NCBI GenBank assembly: GCA_964458775.1
Contig: CAYWLQ010000209.1
Span: 1-7,120 of the forward strand
Origin: CAYWLQ01 sp964458775
GTDB taxonomy: Bacteria; Myxococcota_A; Polyangia; JAAYKL01
Length of the DNA stretch: 7,120 bases
Direction: 5' to 3'
Shown here: positions 6,344-7,120 of the stretch, in pieces
How positions within the stretch are numbered: position 1 is the first letter of the stretch
Layout of the letters: every line of letters begins with the position of its first letter
Program-made: the position numbers and the translations under genes
Notes under the pieces: generated by a model
Databases searched by the model: none
What the model was told of the DNA's origin: nothing
Seen by the model: the letters and a program-made list of their open reading frames with translations, nothing else

Positions 6344-6991
6344 CTAGTCGGATACATCACACTTTTTTCCCAACAAGAATCGTAGAATTTCCAGATCTAT
6401 ACTGTTGTTTGATACCGGAACTTTAGCTTGCGGGACGAGATTCTCCTTAAACATATCATTCTTTCTTTCAGGGCGGTCACAATTAAGAAGAATCATATCT
6501 CCAAGTAACTGCACATCGTCGTTTGCACATAAGCGAATGTCACCGAGCTTTGCTTTCAAATCTAAGCTTTTCGCCTCCAGAGTTGTATTTTCTTTAGCTG
6601 ATTGTATTATCGTACCCTCTGTTTTCAATTCGATGCGATCTTTCGCCTCAACAACGAAACTGTCACATTTCGCCGATAATCGACCGACCTGCCCAATTTC
6701 AACGGCTGCTGCGCATACATCCACAATTGGTCCGTCATGAGTGAATCGAATAGAAAACCTGATTTGCTCATCATGTTTCAATGTCTCAATACGAAATACT
6801 GCTGAATCAGCATCCGATTCTATGAATAAAGTACGATTGTACCCAATGCTCATATTCCGATTGACTTTTGAAGCTTGAGCTTGAGCTAATTGATGTGAAT
6901 TTTTAGAAAACGTTGGGGACTTTATTGTGTTCTTCTTAACCGTTCCACGTTGTTTTTGTTTGTCCAGACATAGGGCTGTTTTAGTTGTCAT
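6344..6991 (-). CDS. Stand-alone beta-solenoid protein, T6SS spike-associated (hypothetical)
   Basis: A 215-residue protein without signal peptide or membrane segment. The first 45 residues are basic and Gln/Ser-rich, probably disordered. Residues about 50-100 form a small beta domain (SAVFRIETL, RFSIRFTHDGPIVDVCAA). Residues about 100-170 are a regular series of short alternating strands: VGRLSAKCDSFVVEAKD, RIELKTEGTIIQSAKENTTL, EAKSLDLKAKLGDIRLCAN, DDVQLLGDMILLN. This resembles a beta-helix or solenoid like the needle of VgrG, but with charged turns in place of Gly/Asn ones. The C-terminal 45 residues are helical and polar. GAGAG lies 4 bases before the ATG. The gene has the same orientation as the effector cassette but is separated from it by 307 bases. 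I do not recognise a named family; a spike or adaptor role is inferred from fold and context. Confidence 0.68.
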   Translation of the reverse strand: MTTKTALCLDKQKQRGTVKKNTIKSPTFSKNSHQLAQAQASKVNRNMSIGYNRTLFIESDADSAVFRIETLKHDEQIRFSIRFTHDGPIVDVCAAAVEIGQVGRLSAKCDSFVVEAKDRIELKTEGTIIQSAKENTTLEAKSLDLKAKLGDIRLCANDDVQLLGDMILLNCDRPERKNDMFKENLVPQAKVPVSNNSIDLEILRFLLGKKCDVSD

Positions 6992-7033
6992 CTTTCTCTC
7001 ACTTTAAGAATTGAAGTGGTTGCAAATGTAAAT

Positions 7034-7062
7034 ATCTTATACCTGAATTGTTCGAAAAACAA
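7034..7062 (-). promoter_or_regulatory. Candidate promoter of the second beta-solenoid gene
   Basis: On the minus strand TTGTTT (7062-7057) and TAAGAT (7039-7034) are separated by 17 bases. This is a weak sigma-70-like pair about 43 bases ahead of the ATG at 6991. The match to consensus is partial, and AT-rich sequence gives such pairs by chance. Confidence 0.25.
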
Positions 7063-7064
7063 TT
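7046..7064. repeat. 7-bp inverted repeat over the candidate promoter
   Basis: AATTGTT and AACAATT flank a five-base centre, forming a perfect 7-base dyad. It overlaps the candidate -35 element upstream of the second beta-solenoid gene, so it could be an operator. It has no T tract on either side, so it is not a terminator. Confidence 0.35.
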
Positions 7065-7079
7065 GTAATGGTCTCATGT

Positions 7080-7120
7080 AAACAATCCGAAGTAAATCGC
7101 CGGGAGGATATAGTGAGCGA
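7080..7120 (+). pseudogene. Partial second copy of the TPR/GT9-like gene tail (runs off the window)
   Basis: Bases 7082-7120 match 2717-2755 of the TPR/GT9-like gene at 34 of 39 positions without gaps and in the same codon phase. The first copy reads RQSEINRWDDVVSE; this one reads KQSEVNRREDIVSE. Upstream of 7080 the similarity fades into the leader of the minus-strand gene, so the rest of the coding sequence is missing on the left. An in-frame ATG at 7068 exists but has no ribosome binding site. The simplest reading is a 5'-truncated paralogue, the C-terminal tail of a duplicated gene cut off by a rearrangement. What follows to the right is not visible, so its full length and stop are unknown. 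Confidence 0.7.

Overview
The window is part of a type VI secretion system (T6SS) locus from a Gram-negative bacterium. Base composition is moderate, slightly AT-rich. Nothing here fixes the genus; the TssC tail looks proteobacterial, but that is only an impression.

Layout. (1) Positions 2-760, plus strand: the C-terminus of the contractile-sheath protein TssC, then a complete baseplate gene tssE with a GTG start. (2) Positions 939-2792, plus strand: a 617-residue TPR protein with a C-terminal glycosyltransferase-9-like domain that has lost the usual motif residues. (3) Positions 2793-3118: no clear gene, but a 26-codon reading frame with a good ribosome binding site that may be what is left of a frameshifted gene. 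(4) Positions 3119-3799, plus strand: a free-standing beta-helix protein resembling the C-terminal needle of VgrG/gp5, without the rest of VgrG. (5) Positions 6036 down to 3850, minus strand: a tightly packed three-gene effector cassette. It runs from an Eag-type chaperone (DUF1795/DcrB fold), through a compact prePAAR-transmembrane-PAAR-M91 zinc metallopeptidase, to a lipoprotein that is probably the immunity protein. A weak intrinsic terminator follows. (6) Positions 6991-6344, minus strand: a second free-standing beta-solenoid protein. (7) Positions 7080-7120, plus strand: the start of a second, 5'-truncated copy of the C-terminal end of the TPR/GT9-like gene (34 of 39 bases identical to 2717-2755, in the same codon phase).

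How it may work together. TssC and TssE belong to the contractile machine. The PAAR protein would sit on the spike tip and carry its own protease domain. The chaperone would shield the hydrophobic segment before loading, and the lipoprotein would protect siblings at the cell envelope. The two orphan beta-helix proteins on either side of the cassette could be spike extensions or adaptors; this is inference. The repeated TPR/GT9 tail flanking the region suggests that the cargo segment arose by duplication or recombination.

The most notable points are the compact PAAR-M91 effector with its chaperone and lipoprotein partner, the two VgrG-needle-like proteins with no VgrG in view, and the duplicated gene tail at the right edge. 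No tRNA, rRNA, CRISPR array or transposase was seen.
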